64,000 nucleotides of DNA from Mucilaginibacter pallidiroseus (GTDB taxonomy: Bacteria > Bacteroidota > Bacteroidia > Sphingobacteriales > Sphingobacteriaceae): positions 1-64,000 of the forward strand of contig NZ_VOEJ01000010.1 of assembly GCF_007846085.1 (NCBI RefSeq), given 5' to 3'. The position numbers and the translations under genes are program-made. Every line of letters starts with the position of its first letter. Position 1 is the stretch's first letter. Positions 27,416 to 36,115 of this stretch are shown here, one piece after another. The notes beneath the pieces are model-generated. The model searched no databases. It was not told the origin of the DNA and saw only the letters and a program-made list of their open reading frames with translations.

Positions 27416-27457
27416 TATCAGAAAACCGCCATATCTAAGATAGGCGATTTTCTGATA
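27416..27457 (-). terminator. Strong inverted repeat between NTF2-like and AraC genes
   Basis: TATCAGAAAA pairs perfectly with TTTTCTGATA, and inside it CGCC pairs with GGCG around a 12-nt loop, with one mismatch. It lies downstream of the NTF2-like stop (27488) and upstream of the AraC start. Read on the minus strand the T-run is inside the stem rather than after it, so it may be a terminator of unusual type, or an RNA structure or operator. Confidence 0.5.
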
Positions 27458-27487
27458 AATCAATTATCGCGTTGCGAGGGTAACTAA

Positions 27488-27811
27488 TTACTCGGTGACG
27501 CTAAGCGACTCGATAAGATTGTCTTTAATCCCGAAGTGAAACTTCAACACGATAGGGCTGCCGGGAAAGGTGCCCGATACATTTGCGGTTAGCACGCTGT
27601 TGGCGCCGGATTGCTCATAGTTAAGCGGCTCCAATTGCGACTCGTAGTTTTCCATCGCTTGTTTAATCCACTGTTCTATTTCCTGTTTACCATTGTGGGT
27701 TTTCCCTTCATCATGAACAATAGCGTTATCTGTAAAGCATTCAGCAAAAGCGTTGCTATCTAAACTGTGCTGCGTTTCTATAAAACGCTCTACTACTTGT
27801 GGTATTTCCAT
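27488..27811 (-). CDS. NTF2-like family protein
   Basis: 107 aa. VVERFIETQHSLDSNAFAECFTDNAIVHDEGKTHNGKQEIEQWIKQAM has the SnoaL-like pattern, followed by beta strands ending FHFGIKDNLIESLSVTE. It is a small cytosolic protein of unknown reaction. It starts 19 bp after the SDR stop and is surely in the same operon; such NTF2-SDR pairs suggest a common small-molecule substrate. Confidence 0.85.
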   Translation of the reverse strand: MEIPQVVERFIETQHSLDSNAFAECFTDNAIVHDEGKTHNGKQEIEQWIKQAMENYESQLEPLNYEQSGANSVLTANVSGTFPGSPIVLKFHFGIKDNLIESLSVTE

Positions 27812-27830
27812 TATTGATGTGTTTTGATTA

Positions 27831-28625
27831 TTAAACTGTTGGTATTGTTCCGCCGTCTATCACGAAATTTGCTCCTGTTAAGTAATTTGCTTTTGGTGAA
27901 GCTAAAAAGCCCACCAATTCGGCTACCTCTTCGGGTTCGGCAGGCCTTCCATAAGGTATGCCACCCAGTGCATCCATTACTTTTTGCTGGGCTTCTTCTA
28001 CGGTGCAATCTGAATTTTTTGCAATCTCGCCCAGCCACGCTATTGACGCTGTTGTGTTTATCCATCCAGGAGAAACCGTTAACACCCGCACGCCTTTTGG
28101 CGTAACCTCTTTAGACAGGCTTTTACTGTAGTTTATTAATGCTGCCTTTGAAGCAGCATAAGGCAATGTCGAATCATATAGCGGCAATATGCCCTGAATG
28201 GAAGCGATGTGAATAATAACACCACTTTTCCGATCAATCATTTGCGGTAAAAATCCTCTGTCGAGCCTAACCGGGGCAAGTAAATTTGCTTGAAGGGTTG
28301 ATACCCAATCTTCATCACTTAATGTTGCAAAACCACCTGCAGGTGTTGATGATCCGCCAAGGTTGTTGATTAATATATCCAACCTGCCGTGGGTTAATAG
28401 CACTTTATCAATTACTTGTTTTGCGTCGTCCGCGTTGCTTAAATCAGCAGGTATAAAATGCATGCTGCTGTTCTCTTCTTCAGGAGGGTTCCTTGCGGTA
28501 ATAATTACTGTTGCACCAGCTTGTAAAAGCCTTTTCGCTATTGCCTGCCCGGCACCTTTGGTGCCACCAGTTACCAGTGCTATTTTGCCAGATAATTCCT
28601 GGTCTTGATTGATTTGATTTGTCAT
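27831..28625 (-). CDS. SDR family oxidoreductase
   Basis: 264 aa. The glycine motif TGGTKGAG lies near residue 19 and the structural motif reads NNLGG instead of NNAG. The catalytic Tyr/Lys are in YAASKAAL with the Ser in IHIASIQG. The C-terminal LTGANFVIDGGTIPTV is the standard end of the FabG-like classical SDR group. It heads a two-gene operon with an NTF2-like protein and is divergent from the AraC gene at 28829. Confidence 0.92.
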   Translation of the reverse strand: MTNQINQDQELSGKIALVTGGTKGAGQAIAKRLLQAGATVIITARNPPEEENSSMHFIPADLSNADDAKQVIDKVLLTHGRLDILINNLGGSSTPAGGFATLSDEDWVSTLQANLLAPVRLDRGFLPQMIDRKSGVIIHIASIQGILPLYDSTLPYAASKAALINYSKSLSKEVTPKGVRVLTVSPGWINTTASIAWLGEIAKNSDCTVEEAQQKVMDALGGIPYGRPAEPEEVAELVGFLASPKANYLTGANFVIDGGTIPTV

Positions 28626-28828
28626 GATCTTGATTGTTGTTTTTTAAAGGTTGCTGATTATGCCACAAATCTCGGCGATGTAGAGGCTTTAAAGCATGGC
28701 CGTATAAGGTCGAAATATGTTCAGAATTCCCCGTTTAAAGTGATGAGTGATGGCGCTGGATTATAAATTATTGCTATCTTCAGCCGTGTTGTTGGGCATA
28801 AGTAAGTACAAGCCGACGGTACGTTTCA

Positions 28829-29740
28829 ATGGGTACAGCAAAAAATAAGAAGCAGGGCATCGAGAAACTTACCCTTGACCTTTTAAAATCAAGGTTAGAT
28901 ATTAATACAAATTTTAAAGGCCTTTATGTATTTGATACGGATCACAGGGAAATGGATACGTCCGAAATCTCTCCGTATCGCGGAGATCATAATTCCATTC
29001 ACCTGATAACCGCAGGAGAGGTAAATGTGAAGATTAACCTGTTTGAGTATACGCTTAAAAAAAACGATCTGGTTTTGTTTACAAACAACATGATCCGTCA
29101 TTTCGGAACGGTAACGCCTGATTGTACAGCTACAAATGTGCTATTCTCCAATGATTACCTGCTCAACTCGGCAGTCCCCTCAAAAACTGCTGAGGCGTAC
29201 AACTATCTCACCAGTATAATTAACCCTGTTGTTAGCCTAAGCAACCATCAGCTGGAGCCGTTTAAAACGTTACTTGCAGCACTTGCACAAAAGATGAAGC
29301 ATGGCCGCCCGAACAAACTTTATGCGGATGAGATTTTAAGGCACCTATTTTCTGCGCTTATTTTTGAGGTAGGGGCACTATATCAATCAGACACTAAGCC
29401 TTACATAGTATCAAGCAGCCGTAAGGAGTATATGGTACACCAATTTTTAAAGTTGGTGACGGAGAAGTTTAAAGAGGAACGAAGTGTGCAGGCCTACGCC
29501 GATATGTTAAACATTACACCAAAATATTTAACCACTGCTACACGTAGCCTCACGGGTAGAACCGCCGGAGATTTGATTGATGAAATGCTCGTTGTAGAAG
29601 CCAAAGTGCTGTTGAATGAATCGGGTATGACCATAGCGCATATTGCAGAGTTGCTAAACTTTAGCGATCAATTTTCATTCAGTAAATTCTTTAAGAAGCA
29701 CTGCGGTCAAAATCCAAGCAGCTATCGTCGCTATGTTTAA
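28829..29740 (+). CDS. AraC family transcriptional regulator
   Basis: 303 aa. The N-terminal ~180 residues hold a cupin sensor (ITAGEVNVKINLFEYTLKKNDLVLF). The DNA-binding end has YADMLNITPKYLTTATRSLTGRT and IAELLNFSDQFSFSKFFKKHCGQNPSSYR. It is divergent from the SDR-NTF2 operon across 203 bp and is the likely regulator of it. It also lies upstream of the putative sulfur locus, but 500 bp away and with a different likely promoter. Confidence 0.93.
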   Translation: MGTAKNKKQGIEKLTLDLLKSRLDINTNFKGLYVFDTDHREMDTSEISPYRGDHNSIHLITAGEVNVKINLFEYTLKKNDLVLFTNNMIRHFGTVTPDCTATNVLFSNDYLLNSAVPSKTAEAYNYLTSIINPVVSLSNHQLEPFKTLLAALAQKMKHGRPNKLYADEILRHLFSALIFEVGALYQSDTKPYIVSSSRKEYMVHQFLKLVTEKFKEERSVQAYADMLNITPKYLTTATRSLTGRTAGDLIDEMLVVEAKVLLNESGMTIAHIAELLNFSDQFSFSKFFKKHCGQNPSSYRRYV

Positions 29741-30054
29741 ACAGTTTTAAATCTATTAATGAAAACTTGTCACACACCTTGGATAGGTTGACAGGCATTA
29801 GTGTTTCAATGGCTTTTCTAATGTATAGTAATTGGAACAGATTACATCCTGACAAGTTAAATTATAAAAAATCATTTCATAGATTATTGTGTAAGTGGAA
29901 TTAAGGGCAACTGCACAAATTGCATAGTTATTTGAGATAGAAATTCCTGCCCATAAATAATAATATAAAATCTATAGGATTGGTAGTATTTATTTGTATG
30001 TTTGCAGAACGTTAATATTTAATTACAGAGATTCCTATATCCTACACATTTGAA
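29741..30054 (+). promoter_or_regulatory. Promoter and leader region of the putative sulfur locus
   Basis: This AT-rich region upstream of the Cys-rich leader ORF holds no other gene. At 29997-30004 the sequence TATGTTTG matches the Bacteroidota -7 element (TAnnTTTG). No good -33 TTTG was found at the usual distance, so the promoter call is tentative. Transcription would start near 30010, about 45 nt before the leader ATG. Confidence 0.4.
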
Positions 30055-30177
30055 ATGAAAAATTTACCCGGTTTATTGGCACGAAAGCGTGCAGGCTTAT
30101 TAAGCCCCTCGTATTATTGGTTTTCATTTTTCTCTCCTGCTATACGTTGCTGCGCTGCGTACTGTTGTTGCTGTTAA
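30055..30177 (+). CDS. Cysteine-rich leader peptide (putative attenuator ORF)
   Basis: This 40-codon ORF runs ATG to TAA and encodes a peptide starting MKNLPGLLARKRAGLL and ending IRCCAAYCCCC. Six of the last nine residues are Cys, and the final four codons before the stop are TGT TGT TGC TGT. The middle is aromatic and hydrophobic (SYYWFSFFSPA). It lies 73 bp upstream of the SusC gene in the transcript leader. Cysteine-codon runs in short leaders are known from actinobacteria as sensors of cysteine supply ahead of sulfur genes. The downstream genes here include a sulfite dehydrogenase and a sulfite/sulfate exporter. The role is inferred; the ORF itself is seen directly. Confidence 0.7.
   Translation: MKNLPGLLARKRAGLLSPSYYWFSFFSPAIRCCAAYCCCC
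30079..30092 (+). promoter_or_regulatory. Hairpin within the leader ORF
   Basis: GCACG pairs with CGTGC around an AAAG tetraloop inside codons 9-13 of the Cys-rich ORF. It is small but perfect and may take part in a translation-dependent switch. Confidence 0.35.
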
Positions 30178-30199
30178 GCTAACATCTTAATGTACATTT

Positions 30200-30222
30200 C
30201 CGGCCTTAGTTCTTTAAGCCGG
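30200..30222 (+). promoter_or_regulatory. Hairpin between leader ORF and susC
   Basis: CCGGC pairs with GCCGG, and after a bulged C a further TTA/TAA extends the stem. It lies between the leader stop (30177) and the SusC ATG (30251) and has no T-run. It could therefore block ribosome access to susC or be an alternative structure of an attenuator, but it is not a classical terminator. Confidence 0.45.
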
Positions 30223-30250
30223 CACTAAACACAAATTTCTTAAATACACA

Positions 30251-33200
30251 ATGAAACATTTCTACAAAAATAGAGGTGTGTGGCTGCTTGTTGCATTGTT
30301 TTTAATGCAGATAGGAGTGGCTCATGCCCAAACTCAACCAATAATTAACTCCACATTGCATGGGGTTGTATTAGACAGTAAAACGAAAGAACCGTTACCC
30401 GGTGCTGTAGTAAAAATTGAGGGTACTACACATGCCGTGGCTACAGATGTTAATGGCAAATTTAGTTTTATTACGGGGCAAAAGTTTCCTTATAATCTTA
30501 TCATTACATATACCGGCTACAAAAAACAGGAATTAGTGGTCAATGGTAGTCCGGTAACCATTTTGCTTGCCGAGGATATAAATCAATTGAATGATGTAGT
30601 GGTAGTGGGTTACGGTACCAAAACCCGCAAAGACCTCATAAGTTCGGTATCTACAGTCAAGGCTGATGAAGTTAAAAAAACACCTGTTGCCAGCTTTGAT
30701 GCACAGCTGCAGGGTAAGGCTTCAGGTGTGCAAATCAACTCGAATACCGGTGTTCCTGGCGACGGCGTATTTGTACGGGTAAGGGGCACAACGTCCATAA
30801 ATGCCACCAACGATCCCCTTTATATTGTTGATGGGGTCTTCCTAAACAACACAAGCTTGCAAACCATTAGCACCGGTGGACGCTCAACATCGCCGCTGGC
30901 TGATATTAGCCCTAATGATATTGAAAACATAGAGGTACTTAAAGATGCAAGTGCTACCGCCATTTATGGATCGCGGGGAGCAAATGGTGTTGTGATCGTG
31001 ACGACAAAAAGAGGTAACTACAACGCAAAACCCCGGGTTAACTTTAACGTATCACAAGGCTGGGCATGGCAACCTAAAGACAAGCTCTGGAAACTTACAA
31101 CCGGTGAGCAGCATGCCGAAATTGTAAATGAATTTTACCGTAATTCATTTGCTGATGCTACTGCCGCAGGTAACGCAGCAGGTATGAATACATACAGGAA
31201 TGTGCCTTTCCGGGCCGCCAATGATAACCCAACAGGGACGCCGGCCCCTCGCGGCCTTCCGTCTGAACAGAAAACTTACGACCGTTTAGGAGAAATATTC
31301 CGTACGGCACTGCTGCAAAACTATGATCTTTCGCTTGACGGTGGTTCCAAAGACACAAAGTATTATATAGGTGCCGGCTATACCAAGCAGCAGGCAGATA
31401 TTAAGCCGATAGACTTTAGCAGGGCTAATTTTAAAGTAAATCTCGATCAACGCGTTAGCGACCATGTACAGATAGGGACAAGTAATAGTATATCACGATC
31501 GTACCGTAACCAGGCACGCGCCGGTGACGGCCCGGCCGGTGGCCTACTGCAGTCGGCATTACATACGCCGACTTACTTACCCGAAAACAACGCAGATGGT
31601 ACACCTGCGCGCTATGCCGGGTTTGACAACCTGCAAGTACTGTTAAACAACTACGATGTAAACACCGTTAGCCTTCGGTACATCGGAAATGTGTTTGCAA
31701 GTGTAGATATTGTAAAAGGATTGAAGTTTCGTACCAGCTGGAGCGTTGATTATAACAACTACAACGAGTCTGAATACTGGAACGATAAAACGCAACTCGG
31801 CGCATCTCCAACCAATGGTTTAGGTACATCTGCCATTACGCAAAATACGGCCTGGATAAATGAACAAACGCTTACCTATCAAAAGACGTTTGCGCAAAAG
31901 CATAACTTTGATGTTGTTGTAGGTAACACACTGCAAAGCAATACAACATCGCTTACTTCGGCTCAAGGCTCTGGTTTTCCTAATAACGCTTACACAGATA
32001 TTTCATCTGCATCAACACGCACAGCAAACCAAACATGGTCAAGGTATAACCTGTCATCATTTTTTTCGCGCGTATCATACAATTACGCCAGTAAGTATTA
32101 TTTGGAGCTAAGTGCCCGCGCCGATGGCTCATCTAAGTTTGGTAAAAACAACCAGTGGGGTTATTTCCCCTCAATTGGCGGCTCGTGGCGCGTAAAAGAA
32201 GAATCCTTTTTGAGAGATAACAAAACCATTAGTGATCTTAAACTACGTGCCAGCTATGGTATTACCGGCAACCAGGGTGGTATAGGCCCTTATGCTGCCC
32301 GTGGCTTATGGACAGGCGGTGCGGGTTACCCGGATAATGTTGCCGGTGGCGATAAAGCCGGCACTGCACCACAACAACTGGCCAATGATAACCTTAAATG
32401 GGAAAGTACAGCCCAAGCCAACATAGGGTTTGATTTGGGTTTGTTAAATAACCGCTTAAACTTTGCTGTAGATTTTTATCAGAAAAAGACCAAAGACGTG
32501 CTGCTTCAATTGCCCGTACCATATTTAACAGGCTATAGTACGTACTACAGCAATGCCGGTAAAATAAACAACAAAGGCTTCGAAGTAAGTATCAGTTCTA
32601 CAAACTTTAAAACAGCAGATTTTAGCTGGTTAACCAACTTTAACATTTCCGGCAATACAAATAAGATCGAAACATTGCCAGTACCTATCAACCAATACAG
32701 CCGTGATTGGATAAGGATGCAGCAAGGCTACTCCATGTATTCTTTTTGGATGTATAAACAGCAATACGTAGATCCACAAACAGGTAATGCCGTGTTTGAA
32801 GATGTAAATGGAGACGGCGCAATCACAGTGGCCGACCGGCAGATATTGGGAAGCGCGCTGCCTAAATTTTATGGCGGTTTAAGCAATACATTCACTTACA
32901 AAAATTTCGACCTGAACATATTTTTTACTTTTCAGCAGGGTAACAAAGTACTTAATCTGAACCGCTTTTTTGGTGAAGGTGGTGGCACACGCGATGCGAA
33001 CCGCGTGATATTTGCAAGCCAGCTTAATCGCTGGCAAAAGCCAGGAGACGTTACCGATGTACCGCGCCTTACCGCTTACGGCAATAACTACACCCTTGAA
33101 CAAAATAGCCGCTTTCTGGAAGATGGATCATTCATTCGTTTAAAGAACCTGACACTGGGTTATACATTACCAAAAGCAATTACACAAAAAGCCGGCATTC

Positions 33201-33367
33201 AATCGGTACGCTTTTACGCAGTAGGCACCAATTTGCTACTGTTTACCAAGTATACCGGGCCTGACCCGGAAACAAATGTTGGCGGCGGCCAAAGCGTACA
33301 GGGGATCGATCTGGGTACACCACCACAACCACGTTCAGTTCAGTTGGGGGTTAACGTAACACTTTAA
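30251..33367 (+). CDS. SusC/RagA family TonB-linked outer membrane protein
   Basis: 1038 aa. A signal peptide (to AHAQ, residue 27) is followed by a carboxypeptidase-D-like regulatory domain (LHGVVLDSKTKEPLPGAVVKIEGT), the plug (VVVVGYGTKTRKDLISSV to IYGSRGANGVVIVTTKRG) and a C-terminal beta barrel ending SVQLGVNVTL. It imports substrates too large or too rare for porins across the outer membrane with its SusD partner. The next gene is SusD, overlapping or abutting. The presence of sulfite-handling genes downstream suggests an organosulfur substrate. Confidence 0.95.
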   Translation: MKHFYKNRGVWLLVALFLMQIGVAHAQTQPIINSTLHGVVLDSKTKEPLPGAVVKIEGTTHAVATDVNGKFSFITGQKFPYNLIITYTGYKKQELVVNGSPVTILLAEDINQLNDVVVVGYGTKTRKDLISSVSTVKADEVKKTPVASFDAQLQGKASGVQINSNTGVPGDGVFVRVRGTTSINATNDPLYIVDGVFLNNTSLQTISTGGRSTSPLADISPNDIENIEVLKDASATAIYGSRGANGVVIVTTKRGNYNAKPRVNFNVSQGWAWQPKDKLWKLTTGEQHAEIVNEFYRNSFADATAAGNAAGMNTYRNVPFRAANDNPTGTPAPRGLPSEQKTYDRLGEIFRTALLQNYDLSLDGGSKDTKYYIGAGYTKQQADIKPIDFSRANFKVNLDQRVSDHVQIGTSNSISRSYRNQARAGDGPAGGLLQSALHTPTYLPENNADGTPARYAGFDNLQVLLNNYDVNTVSLRYIGNVFASVDIVKGLKFRTSWSVDYNNYNESEYWNDKTQLGASPTNGLGTSAITQNTAWINEQTLTYQKTFAQKHNFDVVVGNTLQSNTTSLTSAQGSGFPNNAYTDISSASTRTANQTWSRYNLSSFFSRVSYNYASKYYLELSARADGSSKFGKNNQWGYFPSIGGSWRVKEESFLRDNKTISDLKLRASYGITGNQGGIGPYAARGLWTGGAGYPDNVAGGDKAGTAPQQLANDNLKWESTAQANIGFDLGLLNNRLNFAVDFYQKKTKDVLLQLPVPYLTGYSTYYSNAGKINNKGFEVSISSTNFKTADFSWLTNFNISGNTNKIETLPVPINQYSRDWIRMQQGYSMYSFWMYKQQYVDPQTGNAVFEDVNGDGAITVADRQILGSALPKFYGGLSNTFTYKNFDLNIFFTFQQGNKVLNLNRFFGEGGGTRDANRVIFASQLNRWQKPGDVTDVPRLTAYGNNYTLEQNSRFLEDGSFIRLKNLTLGYTLPKAITQKAGIQSVRFYAVGTNLLLFTKYTGPDPETNVGGGQSVQGIDLGTPPQPRSVQLGVNVTL

Positions 33368-33378
33368 TGCTACAAGTC

Positions 33379-34737
33379 ATGAAAAAACTTAATCATATAA
33401 AATTCGCATTGGTCCTGGCAGTCTTAGTAGCCGGATTTACATCCTGCAAGAAGTTTCTGGACGTTCAGCCAAAAGATTCCGTATCAGACGAGGAAACTAT
33501 CTTCGATCGGGCATCTGCCGAAACTGCTGTCAGGGGGCTTTATCGTGCCTTATCTGCCGATGGTTATTACGGGGTAAACTTTGTCTCCATAGGCTATTTA
33601 TCTGGCGATAATGTGCAATGGACAGGCTCACAATCCATCGTACAGCAATTTATAGATCATAACGTAAAAGCCGATAATGCAACGGTTTCCAATATCTGGC
33701 TGGCTATCTATACCACCATTAACCGGGCAAATTACATCATAGCCAAATTGCCCGAGGTTAATGATGCTACGCTTACAAGCACCGTTAAAAACCAGCTTTT
33801 GGGCGAGGCTTATTTTGTACGAGCATTAGCTTATTTTGATTTGGCTCGAACCTGGGGCGGTGTACAGATAGTTACTACACCAACGCTGGCTGCTTCTGAC
33901 AAAAAAGGCATAGCCCGCAGCACAGTGGAGCAAACCTACGCACAAGTGCTTACTGATTTGGATGCAGCAGAATCACTTTTAACCGTTTTATCAGCGCCAA
34001 ATCCTGTGCGTGCAAATAAAGAAACCGTTTACGCTTTAAAAGCTCGTTTCTACCTGTATCAAAAGGACTGGGCAAATGCTGAAAAGTATGCAACGCTTGT
34101 ATTGGGTAATACCACCAATTACAGCCTGCTTAAACCATACAGTGCCTGGTTTGCAAACAATGCAGTAGGCACACGCGAGTCTGTTTTGGAGCTTGCCTAT
34201 AGCGCAACTTACACCAACGGGCACCGTGGGCAATGGCAGCCGCCTGCAAATAGTGGTACCCGCCAATGGGCGCCAAATGCAGCTTTAACAGCTTTGCTTA
34301 GCAATACATCAACTGCAGGAGGCAGGAGTGCACTTATAGCAAAAACCAGCGCGGGATTGGTGTATGGAAACCTTTACTACCGCAGCCCCGCCACTGATCC
34401 GGCTTACGTTATACGCATTGCCGAATTGTATCTGATACGTGCCGAAGCAAGGGCAAACCAAAACAGTATCGCGGGTAGTCTCGCAGATCTTAATGCGGTA
34501 CGCGACAGGGCTGGTTTGGCCAGTGTATCTTCCGGTTCAAAAGACGATCTGCTATTGGCTATAGAAAATGAGCGCCGCCTGGAGTTTGCGCTTGAAGGTC
34601 ATCGCTGGTTCGATTTAGTACGCACTGGCCGGGCAGCTACGGTTTTGGGTGTAACAGACAGCAAAAAATATTTACTGCCGATCCCCGTCGATCAATTGAA
34701 TGTTGATCCGGCTCTGACTCAAAACCCTGGATATTGA
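33379..34737 (+). CDS. SusD/RagB family surface lipoprotein
   Basis: 452 aa from the ATG at 33379. The lipoprotein signal (MKKLNHIKFALVLAVLVAGFTSC) begins there; an in-frame ATG at 33367 overlapping the SusC stop is less likely. The TPR-rich body (NIWLAIYTTINRANYIIAKL, AYFVRALAYFDLARTWGGVQI) and the C-terminal NERRLEFALEGHRWFDLVRTGRA are diagnostic of RagB/SusD. It caps SusC on the cell surface and binds its substrate. Confidence 0.94.
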   Translation: MKKLNHIKFALVLAVLVAGFTSCKKFLDVQPKDSVSDEETIFDRASAETAVRGLYRALSADGYYGVNFVSIGYLSGDNVQWTGSQSIVQQFIDHNVKADNATVSNIWLAIYTTINRANYIIAKLPEVNDATLTSTVKNQLLGEAYFVRALAYFDLARTWGGVQIVTTPTLAASDKKGIARSTVEQTYAQVLTDLDAAESLLTVLSAPNPVRANKETVYALKARFYLYQKDWANAEKYATLVLGNTTNYSLLKPYSAWFANNAVGTRESVLELAYSATYTNGHRGQWQPPANSGTRQWAPNAALTALLSNTSTAGGRSALIAKTSAGLVYGNLYYRSPATDPAYVIRIAELYLIRAEARANQNSIAGSLADLNAVRDRAGLASVSSGSKDDLLLAIENERRLEFALEGHRWFDLVRTGRAATVLGVTDSKKYLLPIPVDQLNVDPALTQNPGY

Positions 34738-34756
34738 TTATTTAAAATACTAAGTC

Positions 34757-36103
34757 ATGAGTACATCCATCACACCCTGGACTAACACCGAGAAAAACGT
34801 TTTCCGGTTTCTGCTCATATTTTTTGTGTTGCTTGTGGTTCCGTTAGACTGGAAATACTATGCACATATATTATCTATTAAATGGACGGATCTTCAATTC
34901 AGCGACATTTTTTATATCAGCAGGTACACCCCGCAGCCAACGGGCTCATATCACCCTGAAATATGGGGTTTAGCAACGCTTACCGACGTTGTTATCATTG
35001 CAGTGCTTGCGCTGGTTATTGCCGTTGCTACTCCTTTTATTGTAAAGCGAGAGTTAAATTACCCGTTAGCAAAATATTGGCTCAAAACGCTACTGCGTTA
35101 CAGGCTGGCTATTGCCTTGCTGGCGTACGGGTTCATCAAATTTTTTCCATTGCAATCACCGTACCCGTCTATCAGTAGCCTGAATACAGCCTACGGCGAA
35201 TTTAATAGGTGGAAACTGTTTTCGCTCGGGTTGGGCATCACGCCGGGTTACGAGTCGTTCCTTGGGTTTGTGGAATTATTGGCAGCAGGTTTATTGCTCT
35301 TTAGACGAACGGCCTTATTCGGCGCTATCATTGTGCTGCTATTTACCGGCAATGTTTTCTTCTCTAACCTTGCTTATGAGGGTGGGGAGGGAATCTACAG
35401 TATTTATTTACTTGTGATAGCGCTATACATTGTAGCCTATGATGCATTGCGGTTATATAACCTCATTGCGTTAAGAAATCCAACCTTGCCAGATACAGTA
35501 AAGCCTGTTTTAAAAAACTCGCAATGGATAACACTGGCAGCTGCAAAAGCAGGATTGATTTTGTTTTTTGTGTTTATCTATGGCTTTAAAACTTATGCCG
35601 CTTATACAAAAGGTGGTTATCATTATCCAAAAGGTAAGGGTATTGCCGGTACAGCGGGCTTGTATAATGTAACAGTATTTAAATTAAACGGTAAAAATCA
35701 TCCTTACTCGGATACCGACTCCGTACGTTGGCAGAACGTGGTTTTCGAGAAGTGGAATACCATTAGTATTAAAACACTTCAACCTAAATTGATCGATTCA
35801 TCACTCACCGAAGAGGTACACCCAAATGAATTTGAGCGGAATTACGAATTGGCTGGCAGTGGCGAGCGCAATTATTATCATTACACAGTTGGTAAGCAGG
35901 GTAATCTTTTGCTGGCCAACAAAAATTCACATTATAAGGATGATAAGCTTACGCTGCAATTTTCCCGTCCCGATTCAACGCATATCATTTTGCAGGGCTT
36001 AAGCGCTACTAAAGATTCGGTGTATGCGGAGCTAACGCTTATACCAAAAAAATACCTGCTTAAAGAAGCAGTTGGCGGACGAAACAGATCATTAAAACTT
36101 TAA
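34757..36103 (+). CDS. DoxX-like membrane protein with C-terminal domain
   Basis: 448 aa. The first ~250 residues contain about six to seven membrane helices. The central part (YRLAIALLAYGFIKFFPLQSPYPSISSLNTAYGEF, then FLGFVELLAAGLLLFRRTALFGAIIVLLF) matches the DoxX/DoxD-like fold, whose founding members are subunits of thiosulfate:quinone oxidoreductase. The C-terminal ~170 residues are a soluble beta-rich domain (YNVTVFKLNGKNHPYSDTDSVRWQNVVFEKW) that probably faces the periplasm. It starts 19 bp after SusD and is followed 12 bp later by a paralogue. Function is inferred from the fold only. Confidence 0.72.
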   Translation: MSTSITPWTNTEKNVFRFLLIFFVLLVVPLDWKYYAHILSIKWTDLQFSDIFYISRYTPQPTGSYHPEIWGLATLTDVVIIAVLALVIAVATPFIVKRELNYPLAKYWLKTLLRYRLAIALLAYGFIKFFPLQSPYPSISSLNTAYGEFNRWKLFSLGLGITPGYESFLGFVELLAAGLLLFRRTALFGAIIVLLFTGNVFFSNLAYEGGEGIYSIYLLVIALYIVAYDALRLYNLIALRNPTLPDTVKPVLKNSQWITLAAAKAGLILFFVFIYGFKTYAAYTKGGYHYPKGKGIAGTAGLYNVTVFKLNGKNHPYSDTDSVRWQNVVFEKWNTISIKTLQPKLIDSSLTEEVHPNEFERNYELAGSGERNYYHYTVGKQGNLLLANKNSHYKDDKLTLQFSRPDSTHIILQGLSATKDSVYAELTLIPKKYLLKEAVGGRNRSLKL

Positions 36104-36115
36104 GACATCAATATT

